A DNA stretch of 64,000 nt from Maridesulfovibrio salexigens DSM 2638 (lineage in GTDB: Bacteria; Desulfobacterota; Desulfovibrionia; Desulfovibrionales; Desulfovibrionaceae). This document shows, piece after piece, positions 37,009-46,297 of the stretch. The notes under the pieces are model-generated. The model worked only from the letters and a program-made list of their open reading frames with translations, searched no databases and was not told the origin of the DNA. Made by a program: the position numbers and the translations under genes. The stretch covers positions 1,369,501-1,433,500 of the forward strand of contig NC_012881.1 in NCBI RefSeq assembly GCF_000023445.1, read 5' to 3'. The stretch's first letter is position 1. Each line of letters starts with the position of its first letter.

Positions 37009-37080
37009 AAGGCCGCACAGCAGGTTTGTCTGCAAAAGGGGATGAAAGCTTCTTGTGTGCTTGTGCTGCTGTGCGGCCTT
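37009..37080. other. Long hairpin downstream of membrane sensor gene
   Basis: A 15-bp perfect stem (37009-37023 with 37066-37080) encloses a 42-base loop. Neither strand has a good T run after it, so it is not a normal terminator. It may stabilise a 3' end or be part of a small RNA. The rest of 36981-37290 holds nothing I recognise. Confidence 0.5.
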
Positions 37081-37290
37081 GCTTTCAGAACTTAATCGCC
37101 CGGGAAGGTCGAAGTGAAAAGTCCTGCGGGATGTTGGAAGTGAATCCAATCTACTCCCTTTTAAGTTTTGTTTGCAAATAGTTTTCGCATATGAGTAAAA
37201 TTTTCAAAAAATGTGCACTGGTTTGACTTTATCTGCGTGAGGTGTGAAGTATGTGTTTGATACAAACCTGTAATTGCAAAGAGTTTGCAT

Positions 37291-37734
37291 ATGATAAAAC
37301 TTGATGATGTGGATAGGCAGATAGTTGCTGCGCTTCAGGAGAATGGAAGAATTTCAAATAAAGAAGTTGCTGAGTTGGTTAATCTAACCCACTCAAGCTG
37401 TTCCCGCCGGATAGCTCGTTTGGAAAAAGAGGGTATTATCGTAGGGTACCGTGCCCTGACTGATCGTCTTAAGCTTGGATATTCCGTGCGGGCGTACTGC
37501 GGGGTGTTTCGTGACGCAAGTGTCGGCTGGGCAGAGCTTGCTGAAGAATTGGCTAAGATTGAAGGGGTGGTCAGTGTCTACGCAGTTTCCGGCAATGTTG
37601 ATATTATGGTCGAGATTGTTGCACGTGATATGCAGCACTATTCATCTGTGGTGATGAAAGAGTTTGCCAATACCAAGGGAGTCAGTGCCACCCGGAGTAC
37701 GTTTGTTCTGGAGGAGGTTAAGTCTATCTACTAG
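37291..37734 (+). CDS. Lrp/AsnC-family transcriptional regulator
   Basis: The protein of 147 residues has an N-terminal winged HTH (DVDRQIVAALQENGRISNKEVAELVNLTHSSCSRRIARLEKEGII) and a C-terminal RAM ligand-binding domain (VVSVYAVSGNVDIMVEIVARDM). Lrp-type regulators respond to amino acids and form octamers. ATG 37291 is preferred to the in-frame TTG 37285. The gene stands alone and ends 3 bases before the stop of the convergent broken Cys-motif gene. Its targets cannot be told from the neighbourhood. Confidence 0.92.
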   Translation: MIKLDDVDRQIVAALQENGRISNKEVAELVNLTHSSCSRRIARLEKEGIIVGYRALTDRLKLGYSVRAYCGVFRDASVGWAELAEELAKIEGVVSVYAVSGNVDIMVEIVARDMQHYSSVVMKEFANTKGVSATRSTFVLEEVKSIY

Positions 37735-37737
37735 AGA

Positions 37738-37992
37738 TCAATCATTGTCCCGATTGCGCACGTCATCACGCCACTTCATAAGCGGTGCACAACATCCTAA
37801 GCCTTCGAAAAGCTGACGTTTTGCGTCCTCTCCTTCATTGGGATCGCTCATCAACAGACAAACGTAGCGGTTCATGGATTCATCCCAGAAAAGATCCGGG
37901 CATCTTCTCATATATCCGTATTTACGGTGTGAAACTTCACATTGATCGGAAATGCAGCACTATCCGCATCCTACACATGGTTTACCGGACAA
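37738..37992 (-). pseudogene. Small CxGCG-x-CC protein interrupted by in-frame TAG
   Basis: TTG 37992, with GAGGGGG 8 bases upstream, opens an 84-codon frame interrupted only by TAG at 37962-37960, codon 11. It sits inside the motif PCVGCG-stop-CCISDQC. Relatives as I recall them have Tyr there (CGYCC), one base change from TAG. After the stop the frame keeps coding character: YGYMRRCPDLFWDESMNRYV, then LGCCAPL, to TGA at 37738. Eight further Cys suggest a metal or Fe-S site. Simplest reading: a nonsense-mutated gene. A sequencing error or readthrough are alternatives. Confidence 0.65.
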
Positions 37993-38267
37993 TTTTCATG
38001 CCCCCTCTGCGGTCAGCATGTGACACATTAACGGTATGAAATAAACGGACTTTTACTGCCCGGATATACGATAAGTTCATTAAAAAAATCCTGAAAAAGT
38101 GGGCAGTATTGCTGTTGCGGTGCTAATTGATATCCGAACACTATGTCCGGCAAGCATAAAATGCAAGTTATACGTAGGATATGCGTTAAGATCTTGTTAT
38201 GATGGATAAAAAGTTGGTTTGTCTGGAGCTCTGTCTAGTCATAAATAAACATTTATACTTGCGCGCA

Positions 38268-38283
38268 TGGCTAAAAATATGCT
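38268..38283 (+). promoter_or_regulatory. Sigma-54 promoter candidate of the chemoreceptor gene
   Basis: TGGCTAAAAATATGCT has GG-N10-GC spacing and a TGC -12 element; the -24 block matches TGGC only. It would give a start near 38295 and a 42-base leader. Nothing else is recognised in 37993-38336. Confidence 0.5.
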
Positions 38284-38336
38284 TATATTAAAAGATTAGA
38301 AGTCCGTCATTCATACCAAAGAATTAAGGAGCAGTG

Positions 38337-40763
38337 ATGAAAAATTTACCTATTGCAATGAAATTGGCATTGGGATTCGGGGTCGTGATTCTGCTGTTAT
38401 CTATTTCAGGGGGAATGGCGTATTATGCTTTGTCTTCCAATCTGGAGTCCTTCACTCAGTACCGCGGGTTGGCCCGGGATACCAATCTTATGGCGCAAGC
38501 ACAGTCTAATCTGCTTATGGTGCGCATGAATGTTAAGGATTTTTTAATCACTGATAGTGAAAAAGACCTTAACGAATATAAACAATACATGGAGCTGACT
38601 GACGGCATCATGGGTGAGGTTAAAGAAGAGATCAAAAATCCGGAGCGAGTTAAATTTGTGGAGGAAGCTGGTCGCCTGCTTGTCGGCTATAACTCAAAGT
38701 TTAATGAAGTTGAGCGCTTGCAGAGAGAGAGCAATGTCGACGTGAATATATTAAACACTGTCGGCCCCGGGATTGAGAAAAAACTGACCGAGGTAATGCG
38801 TTCTGCCCATCAGGACGAGGATATCAGTGCGGCTTATTATACAGGATTAGCATTGAGGAATCTGCTTCTGGCCCGGTTGTATGCAATGAAATTTCTAAAG
38901 AGTAATGAGCTCTCAGATGTTGAACGGGTTAATGTTGAATTTAAAAAATTTGAGCAGCAGCTGGTAACTCTTGATCGTGAGGTGCAGAACCCCGAACGCC
39001 GTCAGCTTTTGGCTGACATTAAGGGAGCCAAAGATAAATATTTAATCGCATTTGGTGAGACTGTTGAGCATATAGAAGCCCGTAATGCCATTGTTAAAGG
39101 GGATCTCGATAAATGGGGCCCTGTTATCGCTAAAAATCTTGAAGATGCTAAGCTCTCTGTAAAAAAAGATCAGGATACTTTAGGGCCTAAAGTGCAGGCT
39201 CAAAGCGAGCAGGCAAAGACTAATGTGGGGCTGCTGTCATTCGCTGCTGTAGTGTTTGGCGTTATCGCTATGATCGTTATTTCAAGGGCTATTACCCGTC
39301 CTCTGGGGATTGCTACCGCTTTTGCGGGAGATGTTGCTGCTGGAAGGTTTAAAACAAGCATTGATATCAATCAGCAGGATGAAGTGGGTAAGATTTGCAA
39401 TGCTTTGAACAGTATCCGTGATTCTGTTTCATCTGCCGCAGATGAGGTTGAAGATATCGTTTCCCGTGTTGAGAACGGAGAAATGAACGCAAACGGAAAT
39501 GCTGATGCTTTTGAAGGCGGGTTTGCTGATTTGGTTGGCGGTGTAAATACACTTGCTGGGGTTTATAGCGGATTCTTGGATCAGTTGCCGGTGGGAGTAA
39601 TGAGTCTCTCCTCCGATTTCAAGCCCATATACTTGAATAAGGAAGCAAGAACTATTGCCGGAATAGATTCGTACGGAGATAAGAAATGTTATGAACTTTT
39701 TAAAACCGATGAGTGTCAAACAGCTGACTGCGCCTCGGATATATGTATGAAGAAAAAGGCTGCTGCCTCTTCCGAGACCTTAGCTCACCCGGTTAGCGGA
39801 GAATATGCCATCACTTACTCTTCTACTCCGTTGATAACCCGTTCTGGTGAAGTTGTCGGTGCCACAGAAGTCATAATTGATCAGACTGAGATTAAAAAGG
39901 CTCAAGAGACCATGCTTAATGTTGCAGGTCAGGCCAATGAAATTGCTGATCGTGTTGCATCAGCATCCGAGGAGCTGGCGGCCCAGATTGAGGAAGTCAG
40001 CAATGGTGCGGAGATTCAGCAGCAGCGTGTAGGAGAAACTGCAACTGCCATGGAACAGATGAACTCCAGTGTACTTGAGATTGCACGCAATGCTTCCGAA
40101 GCAAGAGAGCAGTCTGACAGCGCCAAAGAGAAAGCCCAGGAAGGTGCGGAACTGGTTAATAGCGTTGTTGCTGCTATTAATAAGGTCCACACTGTTGCTA
40201 ATGTTTTGCAGGATGATATGGAAAAGCTCGGCAGGGAGGCGCAGGCTATCGGTGGTGTAATGACCGTGATTACTGATATCGCTGATCAGACTAACCTGTT
40301 GGCTTTGAATGCTGCAATTGAAGCAGCACGTGCAGGTGAAGCCGGGCGCGGGTTTGCCGTTGTTGCTGATGAAGTCCGCAAACTGGCTGAAAAAACGATG
40401 GATGCCACTACCGAGGTGGGCTCGAATATCAGGGCCATTCAAACAGCAACGGACACTAACTTGATTAATGTTAACAGCGCAGTGGAAAATGTTGCTGAAG
40501 CGACTGAGCTTGCTGGTAATTCCGGCTCCGCCCTTAGTCAGATTGTTAGCATGTCCACGGAATCTTCTGATCTGGTGGGAGGAATTGCAGCCGCGGCCGA
40601 GGAGCAATCGGCAACAAGCGAACAGATCAACCGAGCTGTTGATGAAGTTAACCGTATTGTGAGCGATTCGGCAGAGGGTATGATTCAATCCGCCACTGCT
40701 GTTCAGGAACTTGCGGAGATGTCTCTTGAGTTAAAGAAGGTTCTCGATAATTTGAGAAAATAG
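38337..40763 (+). CDS. Methyl-accepting chemotaxis protein with PAS domain
   Basis: ATG 38337 follows AAGGAG. Order of the 808 residues: a membrane helix (8-30), a mostly helical periplasmic sensor of about 270 residues (HBM/4HB-like), a second helix ([19 protein letters not shown]), a HAMP domain, a PAS-like domain (around 415-525) with several Cys in a [19 protein letters not shown] stretch, and the signalling domain with its [27 protein letters not shown]-type hairpin (here [19 protein letters not shown]). The Cys-rich PAS insert might bind a metal or respond to redox. It lies 2.5 kb upstream of the Wsp-like operon, which has no receptor of its own. Confidence 0.94.
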   Translation: MKNLPIAMKLALGFGVVILLLSISGGMAYYALSSNLESFTQYRGLARDTNLMAQAQSNLLMVRMNVKDFLITDSEKDLNEYKQYMELTDGIMGEVKEEIKNPERVKFVEEAGRLLVGYNSKFNEVERLQRESNVDVNILNTVGPGIEKKLTEVMRSAHQDEDISAAYYTGLALRNLLLARLYAMKFLKSNELSDVERVNVEFKKFEQQLVTLDREVQNPERRQLLADIKGAKDKYLIAFGETVEHIEARNAIVKGDLDKWGPVIAKNLEDAKLSVKKDQDTLGPKVQAQSEQAKTNVGLLSFAAVVFGVIAMIVISRAITRPLGIATAFAGDVAAGRFKTSIDINQQDEVGKICNALNSIRDSVSSAADEVEDIVSRVENGEMNANGNADAFEGGFADLVGGVNTLAGVYSGFLDQLPVGVMSLSSDFKPIYLNKEARTIAGIDSYGDKKCYELFKTDECQTADCASDICMKKKAAASSETLAHPVSGEYAITYSSTPLITRSGEVVGATEVIIDQTEIKKAQETMLNVAGQANEIADRVASASEELAAQIEEVSNGAEIQQQRVGETATAMEQMNSSVLEIARNASEAREQSDSAKEKAQEGAELVNSVVAAINKVHTVANVLQDDMEKLGREAQAIGGVMTVITDIADQTNLLALNAAIEAARAGEAGRGFAVVADEVRKLAEKTMDATTEVGSNIRAIQTATDTNLINVNSAVENVAEATELAGNSGSALSQIVSMSTESSDLVGGIAAAAEEQSATSEQINRAVDEVNRIVSDSAEGMIQSATAVQELAEMSLELKKVLDNLRK

Positions 40764-40787
40764 TCTCCCAAAATGTTTTGATATCAT

Positions 40788-40817
40788 AGGGGCAGATCCT
40801 TTACAGGATCGGCCCCT
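40788..40817 (+). terminator. Hairpin terminator after chemoreceptor gene
   Basis: AGGGGC/GCCCCT with inner GATCC/GGATC (one A-G mismatch) and a 6-base loop overlaps the stop codon of the convergent gene. The T run is poor, so efficiency is uncertain. Confidence 0.65.
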
Positions 40818-42864
40818 AAATTAATACCCGCACCAAGCAGAGAACATCGTTCTTATAGCTTCCGTCCTTTTTGTATTCCCGGTATCCGGCTGAGTGTGCG
40901 CAGCCTACAGCATAAAGAGATCCGTCTTCTTCAACGAGTTTAACGGTGGATTCTCCGTCACTTAGCTGTGTGAAGTCAGGGTCTAAGGTTGTGGTTTCTC
41001 CCGGTTTTCGTTCCGGGTTGGTTGTGGAAATCAGCTTTCCGCCCGGTTCAACGAACATGCCTTCCGCTCCCTCAATTATTCTGCCCTGAGCATCTTTGGG
41101 GAGCACATCTCCCAGCATAGCCTTAAATTCAGGCTCTGAATCAAAGACAATACCAATGCCTCCCAATACTCGTGACTGGTCTTCATGCGCGGTGATGGAT
41201 GCATTGTATATGTATGTGTATCGGTCCTGACCTTCCGAAGCATAGAGGTCGGTCTTGATGAAGTCGGAAACGCAGTACAGCTGAGAGTCGGTTATTCTTG
41301 TGGCTTCGACCACGTAGCCGGCGTTTAACACTCTCCCTTCCTTGTCGCATTCTCCGGGGTTGGAGCAGGCTAATATCTTACCTGTCCGGTCATAGACAAA
41401 CAAGTTGGTATAGACCGTGTACAGGCTGTTGATATAGCCCAGAATTCTCCGCATTCGGTCTCGGTCTTCATCCTCGATTGTCGGCTTTGCAAGAATTGTC
41501 TTGAAGTCTGATGTCAGTGCCCACCAGCGGCAGTCGTTGGCTCGCTCGTATAGGTTGCGGTCCATAATATCGATGGCCAGCTGAGCAAGGAACTGTGTAT
41601 CATGAAGCTTTGAGGCTGTTACAAGCTGGAGGAGTTCGTCGGTGGAATGCTGGAATACACTCTGTACCTGATCACCGATTTTTTTGATCTCATTAAGAAT
41701 ATGCGGAAGGGCTCGGCCTTCCATCTGTTCTACCGGATTCGGCTCAATGCATTTCTTGGCAGCCATGATTTCACCGTTCTGGACAACGAGTTCAAGGTCC
41801 GAAAGGACATTCTCGGAAGCTTCTTCCACATGGGTGAGTCTTCCTGAAAAATGTGCTTTGTCTCTGATGGCTGCTGCATCAAATGAGTTGTCATTGTTCC
41901 CGCTGAATGCCGTGTCCATTCTTTTCAGAACATGGCCGTACCACGGCAATCCGAAAAACCCCTGATAACCTTTGGTTTTGACTGTTTTTGATAAGTACGG
42001 GGTGTTATTGATGCTGACGATCTGAAAATCCTCGTCGAGATTCATGTTGATTCTTCTGCCAACAGGAACTGAATCTGGGTTGCTGGAAGCAATTGCACAG
42101 CCCCGGTCATCTAATACAATAAGGACTGTATCTTTTGAAAACTCGCTCAAGTTTTTGAAGACTCCATCCATTTCACCATCGAAATCAAAGATCAAACACA
42201 GGACTCCAAGGTCTGTCCCTGTGTCGGGTGATTTGATGGCCTGAGAGTATATCAGGACTTCACCTGAATCAGGGGCTAAGTCGCTGTTTCTGTATGTTTC
42301 CACATAATCTTTTGCTGCAAGGGTTTCAGATATAAGTGGATCTCTTGAAGCTGTGATCTTGTTGCTCTGGTCGAGGTGTGCGCAGACACGGCCTTCAGTG
42401 TCGAGGATGACAATTTCATTATATACTGTGTACTTGTCCCTGTATTCGCGAAGCCTGTCTTCGATAATGGATACGTCATGGCGATCTCTTTCCGGGTTGG
42501 ACAGGAAGCGGACAAGGTCATCGTCAGTGGCGAGGAAGCCTACGTCTGCGGTCCTTTCGAATAAATTTCGTTTAAGAATGTCGATGACGACCTGTGCAAC
42601 AGCTGATATTTCCTGAACAACTTTGTTTGTGTTCTCCTTGATCAGGATATCGATAAGATTCTGCCTAAGACCGGAGAAATTCTCCTGAGTTGTGATTATA
42701 AAATCGATGAGTGTCTGGGCAATTCGGCTGCAGTTTATTTTTCCGGTCATAGTCGCCATTGTCCACTGTCTGTCCAGTCTGGTCAGCCTCGACATGCAGT
42801 TGGAGGTGGTGGGCATTACCTGTAAGAGCTGTTTTGAGTGTTTTTCGATCAGGGTAGGGTTCAT
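40816..42864 (-). CDS. Soluble tandem-Cache sensory protein without output domain
   Basis: The 682-residue protein has two similar halves, each beginning with a helix and an LxxxLFERTADV/NLYERANDCRWWAL segment. Each half then carries PAS-like Cache strands (DKYTVYNEIVILDTEGRVCAHLD; SLYTVYTNLFVYDRTGKILA). Cache domains normally sit outside the membrane, but there is no signal peptide or membrane helix here, so it appears cytosolic. No kinase, GGDEF or receptor signalling domain follows, though the end (DVLCLVRVLI) resembles the first strand of CheW. It lies between a chemoreceptor and the Wsp-like operon and may feed one of them. Confidence 0.75.
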   Translation of the reverse strand: MNPTLIEKHSKQLLQVMPTTSNCMSRLTRLDRQWTMATMTGKINCSRIAQTLIDFIITTQENFSGLRQNLIDILIKENTNKVVQEISAVAQVVIDILKRNLFERTADVGFLATDDDLVRFLSNPERDRHDVSIIEDRLREYRDKYTVYNEIVILDTEGRVCAHLDQSNKITASRDPLISETLAAKDYVETYRNSDLAPDSGEVLIYSQAIKSPDTGTDLGVLCLIFDFDGEMDGVFKNLSEFSKDTVLIVLDDRGCAIASSNPDSVPVGRRINMNLDEDFQIVSINNTPYLSKTVKTKGYQGFFGLPWYGHVLKRMDTAFSGNNDNSFDAAAIRDKAHFSGRLTHVEEASENVLSDLELVVQNGEIMAAKKCIEPNPVEQMEGRALPHILNEIKKIGDQVQSVFQHSTDELLQLVTASKLHDTQFLAQLAIDIMDRNLYERANDCRWWALTSDFKTILAKPTIEDEDRDRMRRILGYINSLYTVYTNLFVYDRTGKILACSNPGECDKEGRVLNAGYVVEATRITDSQLYCVSDFIKTDLYASEGQDRYTYIYNASITAHEDQSRVLGGIGIVFDSEPEFKAMLGDVLPKDAQGRIIEGAEGMFVEPGGKLISTTNPERKPGETTTLDPDFTQLSDGESTVKLVEEDGSLYAVGCAHSAGYREYKKDGSYKNDVLCLVRVLI

Positions 42865-43240
42865 TTAAATCTCGCTTGTAAGTCTTTTTTTTGAGTCTAA
42901 AATCCCAAAATTGTATAAATGTGTTATTCATATTTGTATTTTATGTTTAATATTTGCAATTAGTGTGCAAAGGTGTTTTGTGGCGTCTGATGATAGTTCT
43001 TATATGTGTTTAGTGGTTGATTGAGTAGTCAAAAATTGGAGGGTTATTATGTCTGTATGTTTGGATGGAGGCTACAAATACCGCATAATGCAATGCATGT
43101 AGTTGCAAATTTGTATTAACCTACAAATGTTCTTGGGTGGTATTAACAAAAATGTTATATGCGCAAAAAGTGTTGTAAATGTATCTTTAAAAGACAATTA
43201 ACAGTCCGTTTCACCAACTCCCTGCTTGTCTTGAATCTCC
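42865..43240. other. Divergent intergenic region before the Wsp-like operon
   Basis: These 376 AT-rich bases separate the tandem-Cache gene (minus) from the GGDEF-TPR gene (plus) and should hold both promoters. I found no convincing sigma-54 or sigma-28 site. A 17-codon frame at 43049-43102 has a GGAGGG site and is noted as a weak leader-peptide candidate. Confidence 0.5.
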
Positions 43241-45676
43241 ATGCGGGTTATGTCCCTGCCTATGAACAAGGATAACCTCTTCACTTCTGGAATCAGTCTT
43301 TCCCCGCAGGATTTGATCCTCTACGAGCATACCCTCAAGGACCTCATTCAGGAATTCCTGCCTTTCGAATCCTACAGCCTTTATTTTCCCAAGCCCGCTA
43401 AGGGGCAGTTTCGGGCCAAGCTAGAGGCTCGTTACAATGCTGAAGAAGCGCAGCTGATGCTGCCTTTGCGGTTACGCGGCCGGGACCTCTGCTATTTTAT
43501 TGCACGAGGTGTGGAGCTGGAAGCGCCCGAAGCTTTGCCGCCTTATCTCGAAGCTTTGGCTGCCTGCTCGCTGGAAAAGATTCTTCTTTATAAAGGTTCC
43601 ATTACCGATCAGCTGACCGGGATGGCGACACGCGATTACTTCATGTCCAAATTGAACAAGGAATTGGACCTGATCCAGAACTGCATGATGCCCACCACCG
43701 GTGGTTGCAAGGACCCCGGTATTCCTACCTTCAGTGGTTCCGTGGGTGTTGTTGTTCTCGATCTGGATCATTTCCAGCGTATCAATGATAGGTACGGCTA
43801 TGGTTTGGGCGATTCCATAATCGCTGATCTTTCGGCGAGCATTAAGGAAATGGTGGCCGAGTCTGTCATCTGTGCCCGTATCTTTGATGATAAGTTTGCG
43901 TTCCTGATTCCGGATGGCCGGCCTAAAGCCTGTGCGAAGCTGGCTGAAGAGTTGCGCGCTCTGGTTGAAAAATTTCAAGTTGAGGACCCGGTAACCACGG
44001 ATGTGCTCAAGATAAGCGTCAGCGCCGGTTATGCCAATTATCCCCAGTCTCTTTCCGGTCCCCATTTCAAGCGGTCCGCAGACGAGCAGGCCCGTATCCT
44101 CATGCGCAAGGCCGCAAAAGCTGTTGCAACAGCTAAGGACTTCGGGCGAAATTGCGTTTTTGCCTATTCCGAGATTTTGCAGAAGGGTGCCAAGGTTCTG
44201 GAAGTCCTGCCGTTGCAGCGTCTGGCTTTGTCCATCGGTCAAAGTGTTGATGCTCGCGAGGGTGCACGTTTTCTGGTCTGGTCTCCGGATTATCAATCCG
44301 GCACACAGGCCCATCTCACTGAGGATGAGCGTATTTCAGGAACCTATCCGACTATGTACAAGGCCGAGGTGGTCATTATCGAAGTGCAGGAAGAAATCGC
44401 TTTCGCGGAAATCCTGCATTTAAGTGATCCGGCATGGCCTGTTACTGAGGGCGACCGACTGACCCTGCTTAATGAAAAGGACAGTTTTTTTGATGCTCAG
44501 GCCGGTCCTGAAGCTAATGTCTCTCCGCAGAGGGATATGATCACAGGACTTTACAGTTACAAAGAATTCATCGGGCGTTACAGCCGTATGCGCCAGAATC
44601 TGGATAAATTTTCAGTAGCTGTACTGCGTCTCGCTGCTAACCCGGCAGAGCAGGGTGGTAATTTTCAAAAATTAACCGATGCCCAAGTTCAGAAAGTCGC
44701 TTCAAGGGCGGAGACCTTTTTTGATAAGTCCTGCATGGGAGGACGCTACAGCCTGAACAGCCTGATTTATTTCTTCCCCGATGGTGAATCAGATGCCGTT
44801 ATGGAAAATGTACTGCGTCTGGTGCGTGAGTGTTCAGATGACTTTGAAATCGAACTTGCAGCCGGTGTAGCTTCATTTCCCTTCCTTAACTATAGGCGCA
44901 GTGAAATCCTTGAAAACTGTCGTAAGGGTCTGGATCATTCTCTCATGCTCGAAAAACCAATGGTGGCTCAGTTTGATTCAGTTTCTTTGAATATTTCTGC
45001 TGACCGCTACTATGTGGATGGTGATATTTACGGCGCTATTGAGGAGTTCCGTCTCGCTCTGCTTGCTGATTCCGACAACATACTTGCCCGCAACTCGCTG
45101 GGTATTTGTTATGCGCAGGTCGGCAAGCCGGAACAGGCTCGCAAACAGTTTGAGGAAGTTCTGAGCATTACTCCCAAGAACATCATGGCTCTCTATAACC
45201 TCGGCTGGACCTGCCAGATGCTTGGCAGCATGGATAAGGCTCGTGAGGCCTATGAAAAATGTCTTGAGCTGGAGCCGGAAAACGTATTTTCTCTTGTCCG
45301 CCTCGGAGTGCTTTCCGAGCAGGACAAAGGCTTGGACGAAGCTGAGCAGTATTATCTCAAGGCAGCAAAGCTCAAAGGCGGGGATGCTTTGAGTATGCGT
45401 CATCTGGCCCGTATCTCTTATTCGAGAGGAGATATGGACAAGGCTCGTGAATATCTGCATCAGGCCTTGAACGCCAATCATAACGATGCGGCAGCCATGA
45501 ATATGCTGGCCCGCATTTATCTTGAAAGCGGTGAGGATCCGCAGGTTGCTGAAGTTCTGGCCCGTCAGAGTGCTGCGCTCAAACCTGCAAAAGAGCAGTT
45601 CTGGATGACTCTTGCCAAGGCCTTGGAGGTGCAGGAAAAATTTGAAGAGGCCGAACAGGTCAGGTCCAGATTTTAG
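43241..45676 (+). CDS. Degenerate GGDEF-domain protein with C-terminal TPR repeats
   Basis: About 800 residues. A GGDEF-like domain (around 118-310: TGMATRDYFMSKL ... VVVLDLDHFQRINDRYGYGLGD) keeps the fold, but the active-site loop reads ARIFDDKFAF instead of RxGGDEF, so cyclase activity is unlikely. A second, more decayed copy lies near 430-570 (TGLYSYKEFIGRYSR). The last 220 residues are TPR repeats for protein binding. The start is unclear (ATG 43241, 43250 or 43262; no strong site). It opens the Wsp-like run, with the transglycosylase gene 14 bases downstream. It may be a cyclic-di-GMP receptor or scaffold. Confidence 0.85.
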   Translation: MRVMSLPMNKDNLFTSGISLSPQDLILYEHTLKDLIQEFLPFESYSLYFPKPAKGQFRAKLEARYNAEEAQLMLPLRLRGRDLCYFIARGVELEAPEALPPYLEALAACSLEKILLYKGSITDQLTGMATRDYFMSKLNKELDLIQNCMMPTTGGCKDPGIPTFSGSVGVVVLDLDHFQRINDRYGYGLGDSIIADLSASIKEMVAESVICARIFDDKFAFLIPDGRPKACAKLAEELRALVEKFQVEDPVTTDVLKISVSAGYANYPQSLSGPHFKRSADEQARILMRKAAKAVATAKDFGRNCVFAYSEILQKGAKVLEVLPLQRLALSIGQSVDAREGARFLVWSPDYQSGTQAHLTEDERISGTYPTMYKAEVVIIEVQEEIAFAEILHLSDPAWPVTEGDRLTLLNEKDSFFDAQAGPEANVSPQRDMITGLYSYKEFIGRYSRMRQNLDKFSVAVLRLAANPAEQGGNFQKLTDAQVQKVASRAETFFDKSCMGGRYSLNSLIYFFPDGESDAVMENVLRLVRECSDDFEIELAAGVASFPFLNYRRSEILENCRKGLDHSLMLEKPMVAQFDSVSLNISADRYYVDGDIYGAIEEFRLALLADSDNILARNSLGICYAQVGKPEQARKQFEEVLSITPKNIMALYNLGWTCQMLGSMDKAREAYEKCLELEPENVFSLVRLGVLSEQDKGLDEAEQYYLKAAKLKGGDALSMRHLARISYSRGDMDKAREYLHQALNANHNDAAAMNMLARIYLESGEDPQVAEVLARQSAALKPAKEQFWMTLAKALEVQEKFEEAEQVRSRF

Positions 45677-45690
45677 GCAGTTAATAGTTA

Positions 45691-46293
45691 ATGACCAGAT
45701 TCATTGTTGCCTTGTATCTAATTCTCAGCGGGGCTATTGTGTTCCGTATGATCATACCGTTTGATGCGGAGCGTGAGTTTTCACCTTCGCAGCGGCACGA
45801 GGTTCAGCAGCGCATTAAGGTGGCAGATCGTGAGCGGGTTCCCGTGCCTCCGCTTTTCGGGCAGGTTGCCGATGAGTTTTCTCTTCATCCGGAAATTCTG
45901 AATGCAATTGCGGACCATGAGAGCGGCTACAACCCGTGGGCCTTGAACATTGAGGGACGAAGCGTGTATCCTGATTCCCGTGAAGAAGCGCTTGCCATTA
46001 TCGAAAAGTATAAGGGCAAGAGTTATGATGTGGGATTAATGCAGGTTAACTCGTATTGGATCAGGAAATTTGATCTCAGTCCTGCCGAGGCTCTGGAGCC
46101 GGAAGAAAATTTACGATTGGGTGCATGGATTTTAAGGTATTGCCTTGACCGTTATGGCTATAACTGGCGGGCTATCGGGGCCTATCACACCGGTTCTCCC
46201 AAAAATCTGCCCGGCCGGGCTCGTGCGTATGCGGTGAAGGTGATGAAGAAATACAATGCCCTGATGGAAAAATCTGCAGCTGCCGGGAAATAA
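45691..46293 (+). CDS. Lytic transglycosylase (SLT family)
   Basis: The enzyme cleaves peptidoglycan glycan strands with formation of 1,6-anhydro-MurNAc. The 200-residue protein has an N-terminal membrane anchor or signal segment (FIVALYLILSGAIVF). The SLT motifs follow: catalytic Glu in DHESGYNPWA (near residue 77), then GLMQVNSYW and GAYHTGSPK. It sits 14 bases after the GGDEF-TPR gene and 4 bases before cheW, so it is inside the chemosensory operon. It may remodel the wall for a surface machine controlled by this pathway. Confidence 0.92.
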   Translation: MTRFIVALYLILSGAIVFRMIIPFDAEREFSPSQRHEVQQRIKVADRERVPVPPLFGQVADEFSLHPEILNAIADHESGYNPWALNIEGRSVYPDSREEALAIIEKYKGKSYDVGLMQVNSYWIRKFDLSPAEALEPEENLRLGAWILRYCLDRYGYNWRAIGAYHTGSPKNLPGRARAYAVKVMKKYNALMEKSAAAGK

Positions 46294-46297
46294 GATT

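Noticed and set aside
37785-38039. 84-codon plus-strand frame after the Lrp gene
   Set aside because: Antisense to the TAG-interrupted Cys-motif gene, which has clear coding features.
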